A stretch of DNA of 22,146 nucleotides from an uncultured Porphyromonadaceae bacterium (GCA_900549445.1 UROS01000016.1:1-22146), one strand, 5' to 3'. Positions 1 through 6,868 are shown, counted from the stretch's first letter. Translations and numbers: made by a program. The notes: generated by a model not told the origin, from the letters alone.

Positions 1-102
1 CGCCGTTCACGTCGCGGTTCCAAGCCAACATCAGCACAAGCACCCGCAACCGAGACCCCCGCTGCAGAAACTCCCGCAGCAGAGGCACCCGCAGCAGAAT
101 AA
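1..102 (+). CDS. C-terminal fragment of an unidentified protein with Ala/Glu/Pro-rich tail
   Basis: Frame 1 is open from the left edge to a TAA at 100-102, giving 33 residues that begin RRSRRGSKPTSAQ and end in repeats of the type ETPAAE / EAPAAE. The Arg-rich stretch followed by an acidic Ala/Pro tail is a low-complexity C-terminus. Such tails occur on several Bacteroidota RNA-binding proteins (DEAD-box helicases and some ribosomal proteins, for example), but nothing here identifies the family. The gene is cut by the window edge. It converges on the minus-strand gene ending at 227. The coding reading rests on the clean frame, the repetitive composition and the stop codon; the product is unknown. 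Confidence 0.5.
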   Translation, partial: RRSRRGSKPTSAQAPATETPAAETPAAEAPAAE

Positions 103-111
103 ACCAATAGC

Positions 112-169
112 GCAGACCCGCGTCTGCAACCCATACAATATCAGCGCCGTATCTTCCCGACTGTTCGGG
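112..169. other. Two small hairpins between convergent genes
   Basis: The gap between the convergent genes (103-226) contains two short inverted repeats: GCAGAC/GTCTGC at 112-127 with a 4-base loop, and CCCGA/TCGGG at 156-169 with a 4-base loop. Neither is followed by a T-run on either strand, so they are not convincing intrinsic terminators. They may still slow or end transcription from both sides. Confidence 0.25.
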
Positions 170-226
170 CAGATGCGGCGCCGGTGTTGTTTTCCTAAAC
201 CGCAATGGCTTGCAGCCTGTCACTCA

Positions 227-1576
227 TTAATCGAGCCGGCTGCCCAATATCCATCTTACCCAGAAAGGCAGTTTCCTTATCCGGGCCTGAAGTTGCTCCC
301 GCTCGTTCTTTTTTCCGGTCTCCAGTCCGCGCCGGTAGGAGCCCATCTTCTCCCGCCCGAGAGAATCCATGTAAGCTTTCCGGTGAGATTCTGTAAGCTC
401 ATCATTGTACCTTTCGATGTCCTTCCTTGTCTCCTCCACGTCGATGCGGCTGCAGTCCACGTAAATGCGGTGCTTGCACTTCGGGCACTTTATGAGCGCC
501 GTCTTATCGTGGAACTTGTCGGATTTGTATGTCTCGCCGCAAAACGGGCAGCGGAACTCCGCCGGCAAGAGCGGCTGCTCTTTCTTTAAGTCGAGCATAT
601 CCGATATCCTGGTTATCAGATGAGCCGTATGCCGGTTTATGCTGCCGCAGTCCAGCTTATTGTCTTCCTTCTCATAATCCATTGCGATGCTCTGATAGAT
701 TGAGTTGAAAACCGAAAACCGTCTCTTAAGGCGCATTTCCCCGCCCTCCGTAAACCATTCTTCACTGTAAAGCTGCGACTCTGCTTTCTCCAGGGCAGGC
801 TGCTGTTGCTGCCTGACCAGAGAAAACAGTTGCTGCAGCAAGCTGATATTCTTCGTCAGTTCGGCCGCCTCTTTTTCGCTGTCAATCAGAGTATCGCGTG
901 CCAGTTGCTTTTTGTCGCGTTCGCCTGTCCATCGCCTGAAAGCGTCCTGAAGCAGCGGATCGTCTTCCTCCTCAAGCACTTCCTTGCCGTTTTCGCCCCA
1001 GAGCACGAGGCGGATTATATTGAGGGTTCTTTTATAGATAGGGAAATTCAGATAGCCTAAATAACTGGTGTTGACTATGGTATGCATCGAGTTGCCTGCC
1101 ATGCTGTAGGATTTCTGCTCCGTTATGTAGCCGTTCAGTATGAGTCGGCCGAACCCTGCATACATGGTGCATAAATCGGTATATGTCTCGTTGACTACCT
1201 CGATGGTGCTGTAGATTCCGTGAACGTAGAGATACTTATGGCACACCTCATGGGCCAGTACCGCCAGAACGGCCTCCAGGTTGTTCTGGTATTTCGACGA
1301 TATGTTGATCTCAACCTCCGGATTCGGGTTGCAGCAGTTGGTGTTGCCTCCGGTTCCATCTCCGAGATCGCGGAAAGAACATTTCGGCACGTAGGAGTTA
1401 AGCCCGAGAAACCTCATCATTCTGCCGGCCTCGTCGTTGAGATCATGAACCGTAATCGGCGTCTTGCCGAGCCCCGGAGTATAGAAATCCTTGCGCGGCT
1501 CTGGCAGCTTCTTTTCGAAGTCCATGAGATAGGATAGGATCTGTCTTGGCGATATATAGATGTCCTGCGCTTTCAT
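227..1576 (-). CDS. Putative zinc metallopeptidase-like protein: HExxH core plus C-terminal zinc ribbon
   Basis: A 449-residue protein that I cannot assign to a named family. Residues 103-113 form a helix ending in HEVCH (109-113), a classic HExxH zinc-peptidase motif. It is followed by NETYTDL (129-135), where E130 could be the third zinc ligand, as in gluzincin-like enzymes. Residues 343-367 carry CPFC and CPKC, 17 residues apart, forming a zinc-ribbon knuckle. The extreme C-terminus is basic and amphipathic (KLPFWVRWILGSRL), with no true membrane span. No signal peptide is visible, so the protein is probably cytoplasmic. The start at 1576 is the first Met of the open frame and the downstream sequence is continuous. 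The gene stands alone, with a possible promoter -7 element at 1645-1652. Peptidase activity is inferred from the motif only; the zinc ribbon suggests binding to nucleic acid or protein. Confidence 0.75.
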   Translation of the reverse strand: MKAQDIYISPRQILSYLMDFEKKLPEPRKDFYTPGLGKTPITVHDLNDEAGRMMRFLGLNSYVPKCSFRDLGDGTGGNTNCCNPNPEVEINISSKYQNNLEAVLAVLAHEVCHKYLYVHGIYSTIEVVNETYTDLCTMYAGFGRLILNGYITEQKSYSMAGNSMHTIVNTSYLGYLNFPIYKRTLNIIRLVLWGENGKEVLEEEDDPLLQDAFRRWTGERDKKQLARDTLIDSEKEAAELTKNISLLQQLFSLVRQQQQPALEKAESQLYSEEWFTEGGEMRLKRRFSVFNSIYQSIAMDYEKEDNKLDCGSINRHTAHLITRISDMLDLKKEQPLLPAEFRCPFCGETYKSDKFHDKTALIKCPKCKHRIYVDCSRIDVEETRKDIERYNDELTESHRKAYMDSLGREKMGSYRRGLETGKKNEREQLQARIRKLPFWVRWILGSRLD

Positions 1577-1597
1577 GACTGTATGATTTACTGATTA

Positions 1598-1621
1598 AGA
1601 GGTTATTTTTAAACAACCTCT
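1598..1621. promoter_or_regulatory. Inverted repeat in the leader of the HExxH gene
   Basis: AGAGGTT at 1598-1604 is the exact reverse complement of AACCTCT at 1615-1621, separated by an A/T-rich 10-base centre. It lies 22-45 bases upstream of the start at 1576, between the gene and its candidate -7 element. It could be a protein-binding operator or a weak leader hairpin; no function can be assigned. Confidence 0.3.
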
Positions 1622-1644
1622 AAGTGGTTCATCTTGTGTAACTG

Positions 1645-1652
1645 CAAAAATA
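1645..1652 (-). promoter_or_regulatory. Candidate -7 element for the HExxH gene
   Basis: The minus strand reads TATTTTTG, a full match to the Bacteroidota -7 pattern TAnnTTTG, about 70 bases upstream of the start codon at 1576. No TTG is present 19-21 bases further upstream, where a terminator T-run lies instead, so only half of the usual promoter is visible. Confidence 0.35.
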
Positions 1653-1668
1653 TACTTTTTCCCTGAAT

Positions 1669-1705
1669 AAAAAAAGCCGCCTGAGTTCTTTCAGGCAGCT
1701 TTTTG
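1669..1705 (-). terminator. Intrinsic terminator after the PepSY-like lipoprotein gene
   Basis: On the minus strand a strong stem pairs AAAAAGCTGCCTGA with TCAGGCGGCTTTTT, with one internal mismatch and a loop of about 6 bases, and runs into a T-rich stretch. It begins 16 bases after the stop codon of the gene at 1721-2173. The A-run on the other side makes it look bidirectional, but no plus-strand gene ends here. Confidence 0.85.
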
Positions 1706-1720
1706 CATCCGTCTTCGGAT

Positions 1721-2173
1721 CTATTCGATGACCCTGCCGTCGGGATATGTGATGGCTCCGGTCGATATGTCGTAGGTGAGCACCGTGTCGTCGAGCGTCA
1801 CCTTGTAGTAATTCTCGTCGCGCGACACTCTGAACACGTTGTCCTCGTCGTTGCCCTCCTGAAGGTACTGCAGCAGGGGAGGGGGAAGCTGATCCTGCAC
1901 GAACACCGCCGGCAGCGTGCCTCCGTTGCCGTCCACGACCGTCCAGTCGTAGTTGCTGTTGAAAGTAAGCGATGCGCTGTTGTTGATCCTCACCTCGTAG
2001 GTCTGCGATTTGGTAGCGTTGAAGCTCTTCACTCCGCTGCCGGGAAAATATTCGGCTATGAATCTGGCAATCGGGGTGGGGAGTTCGTCCCATACATTGT
2101 TAGAGCATGCTCCGGTTATCATCAGTCCGAAGAGTATCGCTATGAGAAGCGGGGTGTAGAGCGGATTTTTCAT
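1721..2173 (-). CDS. PepSY-like domain lipoprotein (DUF2874 type)
   Basis: From Met at 2173 the protein has 150 residues. A lipoprotein signal (MKNPLYTPLLIAILFGLMITGAC) ends at the lipidated Cys23, so the protein is probably exported and anchored to a membrane. The mature part resembles one repeat of the Bacteroidota PepSY-like family (DUF2874): WDELPTPIARFIAEYFPG, a strand ending FNSNYDWTVVDGNGGTLP, then VFVQDQLPPPLLQYLQ, and a final unit ending YDISTGAITYPDGRVIE. Family members are secreted or periplasmic proteins of unknown role; the PepSY fold has been linked to peptidase inhibition. An upstream in-frame Met at 2209 would add 12 residues before the signal peptide, which is less likely. 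The gene is single, with a candidate -7 element at 2257-2264 and a strong terminator at 1669-1705. Confidence 0.85.
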   Translation of the reverse strand: MKNPLYTPLLIAILFGLMITGACSNNVWDELPTPIARFIAEYFPGSGVKSFNATKSQTYEVRINNSASLTFNSNYDWTVVDGNGGTLPAVFVQDQLPPPLLQYLQEGNDEDNVFRVSRDENYYKVTLDDTVLTYDISTGAITYPDGRVIE

Positions 2174-2256
2174 GACTCGGTCGTATATTATTGGGTTGCA
2201 GGATGGCATTCCGTTCGGGAAAAGGCTAAATATCAGCCCCCGTTATGATTTTTAAA

Positions 2257-2264
2257 CAAATTTA
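2257..2264 (-). promoter_or_regulatory. Candidate -7 element for the PepSY-like lipoprotein gene
   Basis: The minus strand reads TAAATTTG, matching TAnnTTTG. Transcription would start near 2250, leaving a leader of about 75 bases before the start at 2173. The -33 position reads TTCG rather than TTG, so the match is partial. Confidence 0.45.
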
Positions 2265-2310
2265 GGGCATCTTAAGTTTTGCCGCGAAGAGTTAAATCGC
2301 GCCTCTGTCC

Positions 2311-2360
2311 GGAGTGAAGAGTGAGAAAGAGTGAGAAAGCGGTGAAAAGTGCGAAAAAGT
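2311..2360 (+). repeat. Five-unit, 10-bp tandem repeat with phased A-tracts
   Basis: Five consecutive 10-bp units can be written ggagtgaaga / gtgagaaaga / gtgagaaagc / ggtgaaaagt / gcgaaaaagt. The A-tract grows from 2-3 to 5 bases and recurs about once per helical turn, which would be expected to bend DNA. The array ends 12 bases before the -33 element of the next promoter (2373). Confidence 0.7.
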
Positions 2361-2372
2361 GGCCGCGCGGGG

Positions 2373-2403
2373 TTGGAAAATTGAGAAAATATTGTTACTT
2401 TTG
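2373..2403 (+). promoter_or_regulatory. Promoter of the zapB-like/zapA/rny block
   Basis: TTG at 2373-2375, 20 bases, then TACTTTTG at 2396-2403 matches the Bacteroidota vegetative promoter (TTG, 19-21 bases, TAnnTTTG). Transcription would begin near 2410, which rules out the in-frame GTG at 2403 as a start and supports ATG at 2421. Confidence 0.75.
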
Positions 2404-2420
2404 TGAAAATTTGGAAAAGA

Positions 2421-2714
2421 ATGGCGGTTGCTCTTCAGGAACGCATAGATAAAATCATGGTCAAGGCCGGTTTGCTCACCGAGCGCTACGACCTGATGAA
2501 GCAGGAAAAACTTGCCGCCGATCAGCGTATTGAGGAGCTTTCAGCCGAACTCGACAAGGCCCGTCGTGAAATCGACGGTCTTCAGCGTCAGATTGAATAC
2601 CTGAAGGTAGCTTCAATCGCTGTCCCTGACCACAGGGAGGTAGAGAAGGCAAGGTCATTCATTTCCGGTTTAGTGCGGGAAATCGATGACTGCATCAGCC
2701 AGCTGAGTCAATGA
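2421..2714 (+). CDS. ZapB-like coiled-coil protein upstream of zapA
   Basis: A 97-residue, nearly all-helical protein. Residues 1-65 are rich in Glu, Lys, Gln and Leu with heptad-like spacing (LQERIDKIMVKAGLLTERYD and onward), predicting a coiled coil. A second short helix ends VEKARSFISGLVREIDDCIS. Small coiled-coil genes of this type commonly precede zapA in Bacteroidota and are often annotated as cell-division ZapB-like; by analogy the protein may help organise the FtsZ ring, but that is inference. An in-frame GTG at 2403 would add six residues, yet it overlaps the promoter -7 element, so ATG at 2421 is preferred. The stop is 4 bases before zapA, so the two are co-transcribed. Confidence 0.75.
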   Translation: MAVALQERIDKIMVKAGLLTERYDLMKQEKLAADQRIEELSAELDKARREIDGLQRQIEYLKVASIAVPDHREVEKARSFISGLVREIDDCISQLSQ

Positions 2715-2718
2715 TGCA

Positions 2719-3021
2719 ATGAAAGATAAACTGAATATAACTATACGGATCGCCGATCAGCCGCGCATCTACCTTACGATTCCTCCCGAAGAGGAAGAAG
2801 CGGCGAGGCGCGCGGAAGCCAATATAAACGAGCTCTTCCGGAGCTGGTCGGATCGATTCAAGGACAAGACTCCGGGCGAGATCCTGTCTATGGTCACATT
2901 TCGCTTCGCTCACCTTTATTTCCAGGCCGAGGCGCGTGCCGAATCCGTAGATGCCACTCTCGCCTCTCTTGAAAAGGGTCTTGACGACGCTCTCTTAAGC
3001 ATGAACCCCGGTCAGGAATAG
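2719..3021 (+). CDS. zapA: Cell division protein ZapA
   Basis: A 100-residue protein that fits the ZapA family in size and layout: an N-terminal beta domain (KLNITIRIADQPRIYLTIP) followed by a long helix (EEEEAARRAEANINELFRSW...) and a second helical stretch with MVTFRFAHLYFQAEA, the region that forms the dimer/tetramer coiled coil. ZapA binds FtsZ in the cytoplasm and bundles its filaments at midcell. It lies 4 bases after the ZapB-like gene and shares its promoter at 2373-2403. A structured non-coding interval follows before rny, an arrangement recalling the zapA-ssrS order of proteobacteria. No anomalies are seen. Confidence 0.88.
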   Translation: MKDKLNITIRIADQPRIYLTIPPEEEEAARRAEANINELFRSWSDRFKDKTPGEILSMVTFRFAHLYFQAEARAESVDATLASLEKGLDDALLSMNPGQE

Positions 3022-3028
3022 AGATTCC

Positions 3029-3225
3029 GCCGAACTTCATGAGGTTATCTTGACATATCAGGTTTCCGTGGCGCCGGCTTCCCGGCGGCAATGCGGAATT
3101 TACCGTTTTCTGCACTTCATTCCGGTTCTTCACCGGTCTGCGGCCGCGCTTGATCCCAGGACTTATGGTTTCCGGATCACGATGTCTGCTTGCCGGTGGT
3201 TCTGAAGATGATGTGCGGCTTTTTT
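3029..3225 (+). ncRNA. ssrS: Candidate 6S-like RNA between zapA and rny
   Basis: The 249 bases between zapA and rny carry no plausible ORF but fold by eye into one long rod. The ends pair: GCCGAACTTCAT (3029-3040) with ATGATGTGCGGC (3208-3219), 10 of 12 positions, directly followed by six T (3220-3225). Inside, GACAT (3052-3056) pairs with ATGTC (3182-3186), and TCxGG (3058-3062) with CCxGA (3172-3176). GCGG (3093-3096) pairs with CCGC (3144-3147). An apical hairpin CCGGT/ACCGG (3122-3136) has a TCTTC loop. The first two stems enclose a large asymmetric bubble (11 and 21 bases), like the open-complex mimic of 6S RNA. Length near 197 and position after zapA also fit. No promoter is visible, so it may be processed from the zapA transcript. 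The alternative is a structured leader of rny. Confidence 0.5.
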
Positions 3226-3270
3226 ATTTTTAAGAAACTTGTTTCACAAACTATATACAAAAAATAAAAT

Positions 3271-4815
3271 ATGATAGAGATACTTTTTTATGTATGTGCC
3301 GCACTGATCGGGGCTGCGATCGGTATCGCCATAATTCTCTGGACCCAGAAGATTTCCGCCCGCTCGCAGGCAAAGACAATAATAGAAGATGCACAGCGGG
3401 AGGCTGACGTGATAGCCAAAAACAAACTCGTGGAAGCCCGCGAGGAAGAACTCCGGATCAAAACCGAGGCTGAAAAGCAGGCGAATCAGAGGCTGCAGCG
3501 GGTGCAGAGCGAGGAAGCGAAAATCAAGCAGCGTCAGAGCCAGCTCAACCAGCAGCAGAGCGATAACGCCCGCCAGCGCAACGAAAACGAACAGTTCCGC
3601 CAGAATCTCGAGAACCAGCAGGCCGTGCTCGAAAGCCGCAAGGATGAGCTCGACCGGCTCCGCCGCAAGGCCCAGGACACTCTCGAGCACATCTCCAGCC
3701 TCTCCAGCGAGGAGGCAAAAGAAAAGCTCATCGACTCCCTGCGCGAAGAGGCCAAGACTGCTGCCGCTTCCTATATCAACGATATTATGGACGAGGCAAA
3801 GATGACCGCCAACAAGGAAGCCAAACGAATCGTGGTTCAGTCTATTCAGCGTCTCGCCACCGAGACCGCCATCGAGAATTCCGTGACGGTTTTCCACATT
3901 GACTCCGACGAAATCAAAGGCCGCATAATTGGCCGCGAGGGCCGCAACATCCGTGCGCTCGAAGCCGCCACCGGCATTGAGATTATCGTCGACGATACTC
4001 CCGAGGCGATTGTTCTTTCCGGCTTCGACCCCGTGCGCCGCGAAATAGCACGTCTGGCACTCCACCAGCTCGTGGCCGACGGCCGAATCCACCCCGCACG
4101 CATAGAAGAGGTGGTTGCCAAAGTGCGCAAGCAGATCGAGGAGGAAATAATCGAAACCGGAAAGCGCACTGCCATCGATCTCGGCATACACGGACTCCAC
4201 CCCGACCTTATCCGTCTCGTCGGCAAAATGAAATACCGTTCGAGCTACGGCCAGAACCTTCTTCAGCACTCGCGTGAAACCGCCAACCTCTGCGCCATCA
4301 TGGCTTCGGAACTCGGTCTGAATCCGAAGAAAGCGCGTCGTGCCGGACTCCTCCACGACATCGGCAAGGTGCCCGACGAAGAACCCGAACTGCCCCACGC
4401 ACTTCTCGGCATGAAACTCGCCGAAAAATATAAGGAAAAACCCGAAATCTGTAACGCCATCGGCGCGCACCACGACGAAATCGAGCAGACAACCCTCCTC
4501 GCCCCCATAGTGCAGGTATGCGACGCCATCTCCGGCGCACGTCCCGGCGCCCGCAGGGAAATAGTTGAGGCTTACATCAAGCGTCTCAACGACCTCGAGC
4601 AACTCGCGCTGTCTTATCCGGGCGTCATCAAGACCTACGCCATTCAGGCAGGCCGTGAACTCCGCGTGATTGTGGGAGCTGACAAGATCGACGATGTTGA
4701 AACCGAAAAACTCTCGGGTGAAATCGCAAAACGCATTCAGGACGAGATGACCTATCCCGGTCAGGTCAAGATTACCGTTATACGCGAAACCCGCTCCGTA
4801 AGCATCGCGAAATAA
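3271..4815 (+). CDS. rny: Ribonuclease Y
   Basis: A 514-residue protein with the complete RNase Y layout. An N-terminal membrane helix (residues 3-25, ILFYVCAALIGAAIGIAIIL) is followed by a long charged coiled coil (about 30-190). A KH RNA-binding domain contains GRIIGREGRN (217-226). The HD phosphohydrolase domain has H362-D363 in LLHDIGKVPDE, plus HHDEIE further on. The family makes endonucleolytic cuts that start mRNA decay at the inner membrane face. The length is normal for the family. The downstream RicT/PSP1 gene begins 12 bases after the stop. In Bacillus subtilis RicT belongs to the Y-complex that guides RNase Y, so the neighbourhood is functionally suggestive. No separate promoter is obvious in 3226-3270; expression may come by read-through from the zapA promoter. 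Confidence 0.97.
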   Translation: MIEILFYVCAALIGAAIGIAIILWTQKISARSQAKTIIEDAQREADVIAKNKLVEAREEELRIKTEAEKQANQRLQRVQSEEAKIKQRQSQLNQQQSDNARQRNENEQFRQNLENQQAVLESRKDELDRLRRKAQDTLEHISSLSSEEAKEKLIDSLREEAKTAAASYINDIMDEAKMTANKEAKRIVVQSIQRLATETAIENSVTVFHIDSDEIKGRIIGREGRNIRALEAATGIEIIVDDTPEAIVLSGFDPVRREIARLALHQLVADGRIHPARIEEVVAKVRKQIEEEIIETGKRTAIDLGIHGLHPDLIRLVGKMKYRSSYGQNLLQHSRETANLCAIMASELGLNPKKARRAGLLHDIGKVPDEEPELPHALLGMKLAEKYKEKPEICNAIGAHHDEIEQTTLLAPIVQVCDAISGARPGARREIVEAYIKRLNDLEQLALSYPGVIKTYAIQAGRELRVIVGADKIDDVETEKLSGEIAKRIQDEMTYPGQVKITVIRETRSVSIAK

Positions 4816-4827
4816 TATCCTCTGCCT

Positions 4828-6201
4828 ATGGATATGGAAAAAAACGGTGATGCCGCTTCCCTCAGGGAGGAGGCTCAGACTAATCCGGAGACGCAGGAGA
4901 ACCGTCGCGCCGGCAGCTCCCCGTGTTGCGGCCGCTGCGGTCTTGACGTGCCCCGCGGAAAACTCCAGTGCTACGACTGGCTCGCCGACATTCCCGGCGG
5001 AATGGCCGACTGCGACATTGTCGAGGTGCAGTTCAAGAACACCCGCAAGGGCTTTTACCGCAACTCCGCCAACCTTGAGCTGTCCATCGGCGATATTGTG
5101 GCTGTGGAGGCTTCTCCCGGACACGACATCGGAACCGTGACGCTTACCGGACAGCTCGTGAAAATTCAGATGCGCCGCGCCAACGTGCGCTCTGAGGCCG
5201 ACCTCAAGCGGGTGTTCCGTCTGGCAAAACCGGCCGATATCGAGAAATACCACGAGGCTAAGGCCCGCGAGAACGACACGATGATCCGCTCCCGCAAGAT
5301 TGCCGAAAGTCTTCATCTCAACATGAAGATTGGCGACGTGGAGTATCAGGGCGACGGCAACAAAGCCATTTTCTATTATATCGCCGACGAGCGCGTGGAT
5401 TTCCGTCAGCTCATCAAGGTGCTCGCCGAGACCTTCAAAGTGCGCATTGAAATGAAACAGATCGGCGCACGTCAGGAGGCCGGACGTATCGGCGGCATAG
5501 GTTCGTGCGGACGCCCTCTCTGCTGCGCGAGCTGGATGACCAGTTTCGTGTCGGTAGGCACGAGCGCAGCCCGATATCAGGACATCTCGCTCAACCCGCA
5601 GAAACTCGCCGGACAGTGTGCAAAACTCAAATGCTGCCTTAATTTTGAGGTCGACACCTACGTGGAAAGCAACAGATGCCTACCCTCGCGCGACGTCCGC
5701 CTTGAGACAGCCGATGCCACCTGGTATCATTTCAAGACCGATATTTTCAAGAAAGAGATTACCTACTCTTCCGACAAGTCTGTAGCCGCCAACCTCGTTA
5801 CGATCGACGCCCGCCGCGCCTTTGAAATCATTGAGATGAACAAACGCGGCGAGAAACCTGCTCAACTCCGCCGTGAAGGCGACGAGGACTCGAACCCGCG
5901 CAAGCCTAACGACCTTCTGGAGCAGGACAGTCTCACCCGGTTCGACAAGGCTAAGAAGAAAAAACGTAAGAAAAACCCGCAGCAGGGCGCTCCCGCGTCA
6001 AAAGAGGGCCAGCAGCCTAAACCGCAGGGCGCCGACAGGCCTCAGAGACAGAACCCCGACAACCGCAAAGGAGGTAATGACCAGCAGCGGCCGCCGCGCG
6101 ACCGTCAGCCTCGCGCCGAGGGTCAGTCGCAGAATCCCCGTGAGCCGCGTCAGAAACGCGACCGCGGCCCCCGTCCCGGTAAACCGCAGCAGCCGCAATG
6201 A
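4828..6201 (+). CDS. PSP1-domain protein of the RicT/YaaT family
   Basis: A 457-residue protein. Residues 60-280 form the PSP1/RicT core, with the signature QIGARQEAGRIGGIGSCGRPLCC (about 211-233) and AKLKCCLNFE (265-274). Cysteines C227, C232, C233, C264, C269 and C270 are those expected to hold iron-sulfur clusters in RicT. An extra N-terminal cluster, CCGRCG with C33, C34, C37 and C48, lies before the core. From about residue 335 the tail is a Lys/Arg/Pro/Gln-rich, disordered, strongly basic extension of some 120 residues, likely to bind RNA. In Bacillus, RicT with RicA and RicF modulates RNase Y; the RicA/RicF partners are not in this window. The stop overlaps the gldH start (ATGA). Confidence 0.9.
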   Translation: MDMEKNGDAASLREEAQTNPETQENRRAGSSPCCGRCGLDVPRGKLQCYDWLADIPGGMADCDIVEVQFKNTRKGFYRNSANLELSIGDIVAVEASPGHDIGTVTLTGQLVKIQMRRANVRSEADLKRVFRLAKPADIEKYHEAKARENDTMIRSRKIAESLHLNMKIGDVEYQGDGNKAIFYYIADERVDFRQLIKVLAETFKVRIEMKQIGARQEAGRIGGIGSCGRPLCCASWMTSFVSVGTSAARYQDISLNPQKLAGQCAKLKCCLNFEVDTYVESNRCLPSRDVRLETADATWYHFKTDIFKKEITYSSDKSVAANLVTIDARRAFEIIEMNKRGEKPAQLRREGDEDSNPRKPNDLLEQDSLTRFDKAKKKKRKKNPQQGAPASKEGQQPKPQGADRPQRQNPDNRKGGNDQQRPPRDRQPRAEGQSQNPREPRQKRDRGPRPGKPQQPQ

Positions 6202-6680
6202 AAAAACTGTCAGTATCGGCGGCTCTGGCAATCACTCTGCTCCTTGCCGCCTGTTCTCCCGACCACTCCGAATACAGCCGCTTTGAAAACGTCGGGGAAG
6301 GCGGCTGGATGTATCGCGACACCCTTACGTTTGCTGTCGACAGCTTACTCCGCGACCCGGTGCTCTACGGCGGCATGAAGATTGCCGTGCGCCACGAAAA
6401 CGACTATCCTTACGCAAACCTGTGGATGGAAGTGTCGTATGTCGACGGGGCAGGTTCGCAGCGCCGCGATACCGTGAACATGAATCTCGCCGACATCTAC
6501 GGCCGCTGGCTCGGCAAGGGGTTCGGAAGCGGATACCAGATGGAAGCCCGGCTGCCGCAGCCTGCGGGCGTTGATATGCGCCGTCCGGTTACAGTGCGCC
6601 ACATAATGCGGCTCGACACCGTAAGAGGCATCAATTGTGTGGGAATTACAGTTACCCCTGCGGAAGTTAATAAGCGTTAA
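6198..6680 (+). CDS. gldH: Gliding motility lipoprotein GldH
   Basis: A 160-residue protein with a lipoprotein signal (MKKLSVSAALAITLLLAAC, lipidated Cys19). The mature part matches GldH: YSRFENVGEGGWMYRDTLTF, then a beta-rich domain with VRHENDYPYANLWMEV and a segment DIYGRWLGKGFGSGY. GldH was defined in gliding Flavobacterium, but homologues are widespread in non-gliding Bacteroidales, where the role is uncertain and probably concerns the cell envelope. The ATG overlaps the stop of the RicT/PSP1 gene by four bases (ATGA), indicating translational coupling. The size is typical. No terminator is visible before the tRNA promoter 16 bases downstream. Confidence 0.9.
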   Translation: MKKLSVSAALAITLLLAACSPDHSEYSRFENVGEGGWMYRDTLTFAVDSLLRDPVLYGGMKIAVRHENDYPYANLWMEVSYVDGAGSQRRDTVNMNLADIYGRWLGKGFGSGYQMEARLPQPAGVDMRRPVTVRHIMRLDTVRGINCVGITVTPAEVNKR

Positions 6681-6695
6681 ATTATCGGTGGATTC

Positions 6696-6726
6696 TTTGC
6701 CGATAACGCGAAAAGCTGTAACTTTG
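6696..6726 (+). promoter_or_regulatory. Promoter of tRNA-Arg
   Basis: TTTG at 6696-6699, a 19-base spacer and TAACTTTG at 6719-6726 give a perfect match to the Bacteroidota promoter TTTG-N19-TAnnTTTG. Transcription would start near 6733, 17 bases before the mature tRNA. Confidence 0.85.
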
Positions 6727-6749
6727 CAATCGCAAAAGCAGAAATGCAA

Positions 6750-6823
6750 GGCTCATTAGCTCAACTGAATAGAGCATCTGACTACGGATCAGAAGGTTAC
6801 AGGTTTGAATCCTGTATGAGTCA
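6750..6823 (+). tRNA. tRNA-Arg (anticodon ACG)
   Basis: A complete cloverleaf can be drawn by hand. The acceptor stem is GGCTCAT (6750-6756) with ATGAGTC (6816-6822), including one G-T pair. The D arm lies around TAGCTCAACTGAATAGAGC. The anticodon stem is TCTGA/TCAGA with loop CTACGGA and anticodon ACG at 6784-6786. The T stem is ACAGG/CCTGT with loop TTTGAAT. The discriminator base is A6823. CCA is not encoded (CGA follows), so it is added after transcription. The A at position 34 is normally edited to inosine by TadA, so this tRNA reads CGU, CGC and CGA. It has its own promoter and terminator. Confidence 0.95.
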
Positions 6824-6868
6824 CGAAAAAGAGGCTGTGTCATACCCATATGTCGCAGCCTCTTTTCG
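6824..6868 (+). terminator. Terminator of tRNA-Arg
   Basis: GAAAAAGAGGCTG (6825-6837) pairs with CAGCCTCTTTTC (6856-6867), with one bulged A and an 18-base loop; the 3' arm includes a short T-run. It begins immediately after the tRNA. Confidence 0.75.

Noticed and set aside
2403..2420. GTG at 2403 as start of the ZapB-like gene
   Set aside because: Its first base is the last base of the promoter -7 element, so it would lie upstream of the transcript start; ATG at 2421 fits better.
3244..5316. A 690-codon open frame on the minus strand opposite rny and the RicT/PSP1 gene
   Set aside because: The plus strand encodes two clear conserved proteins over the same bases; the antisense frame is hydrophobic and repetitive, with no family features, and arises from codon bias.
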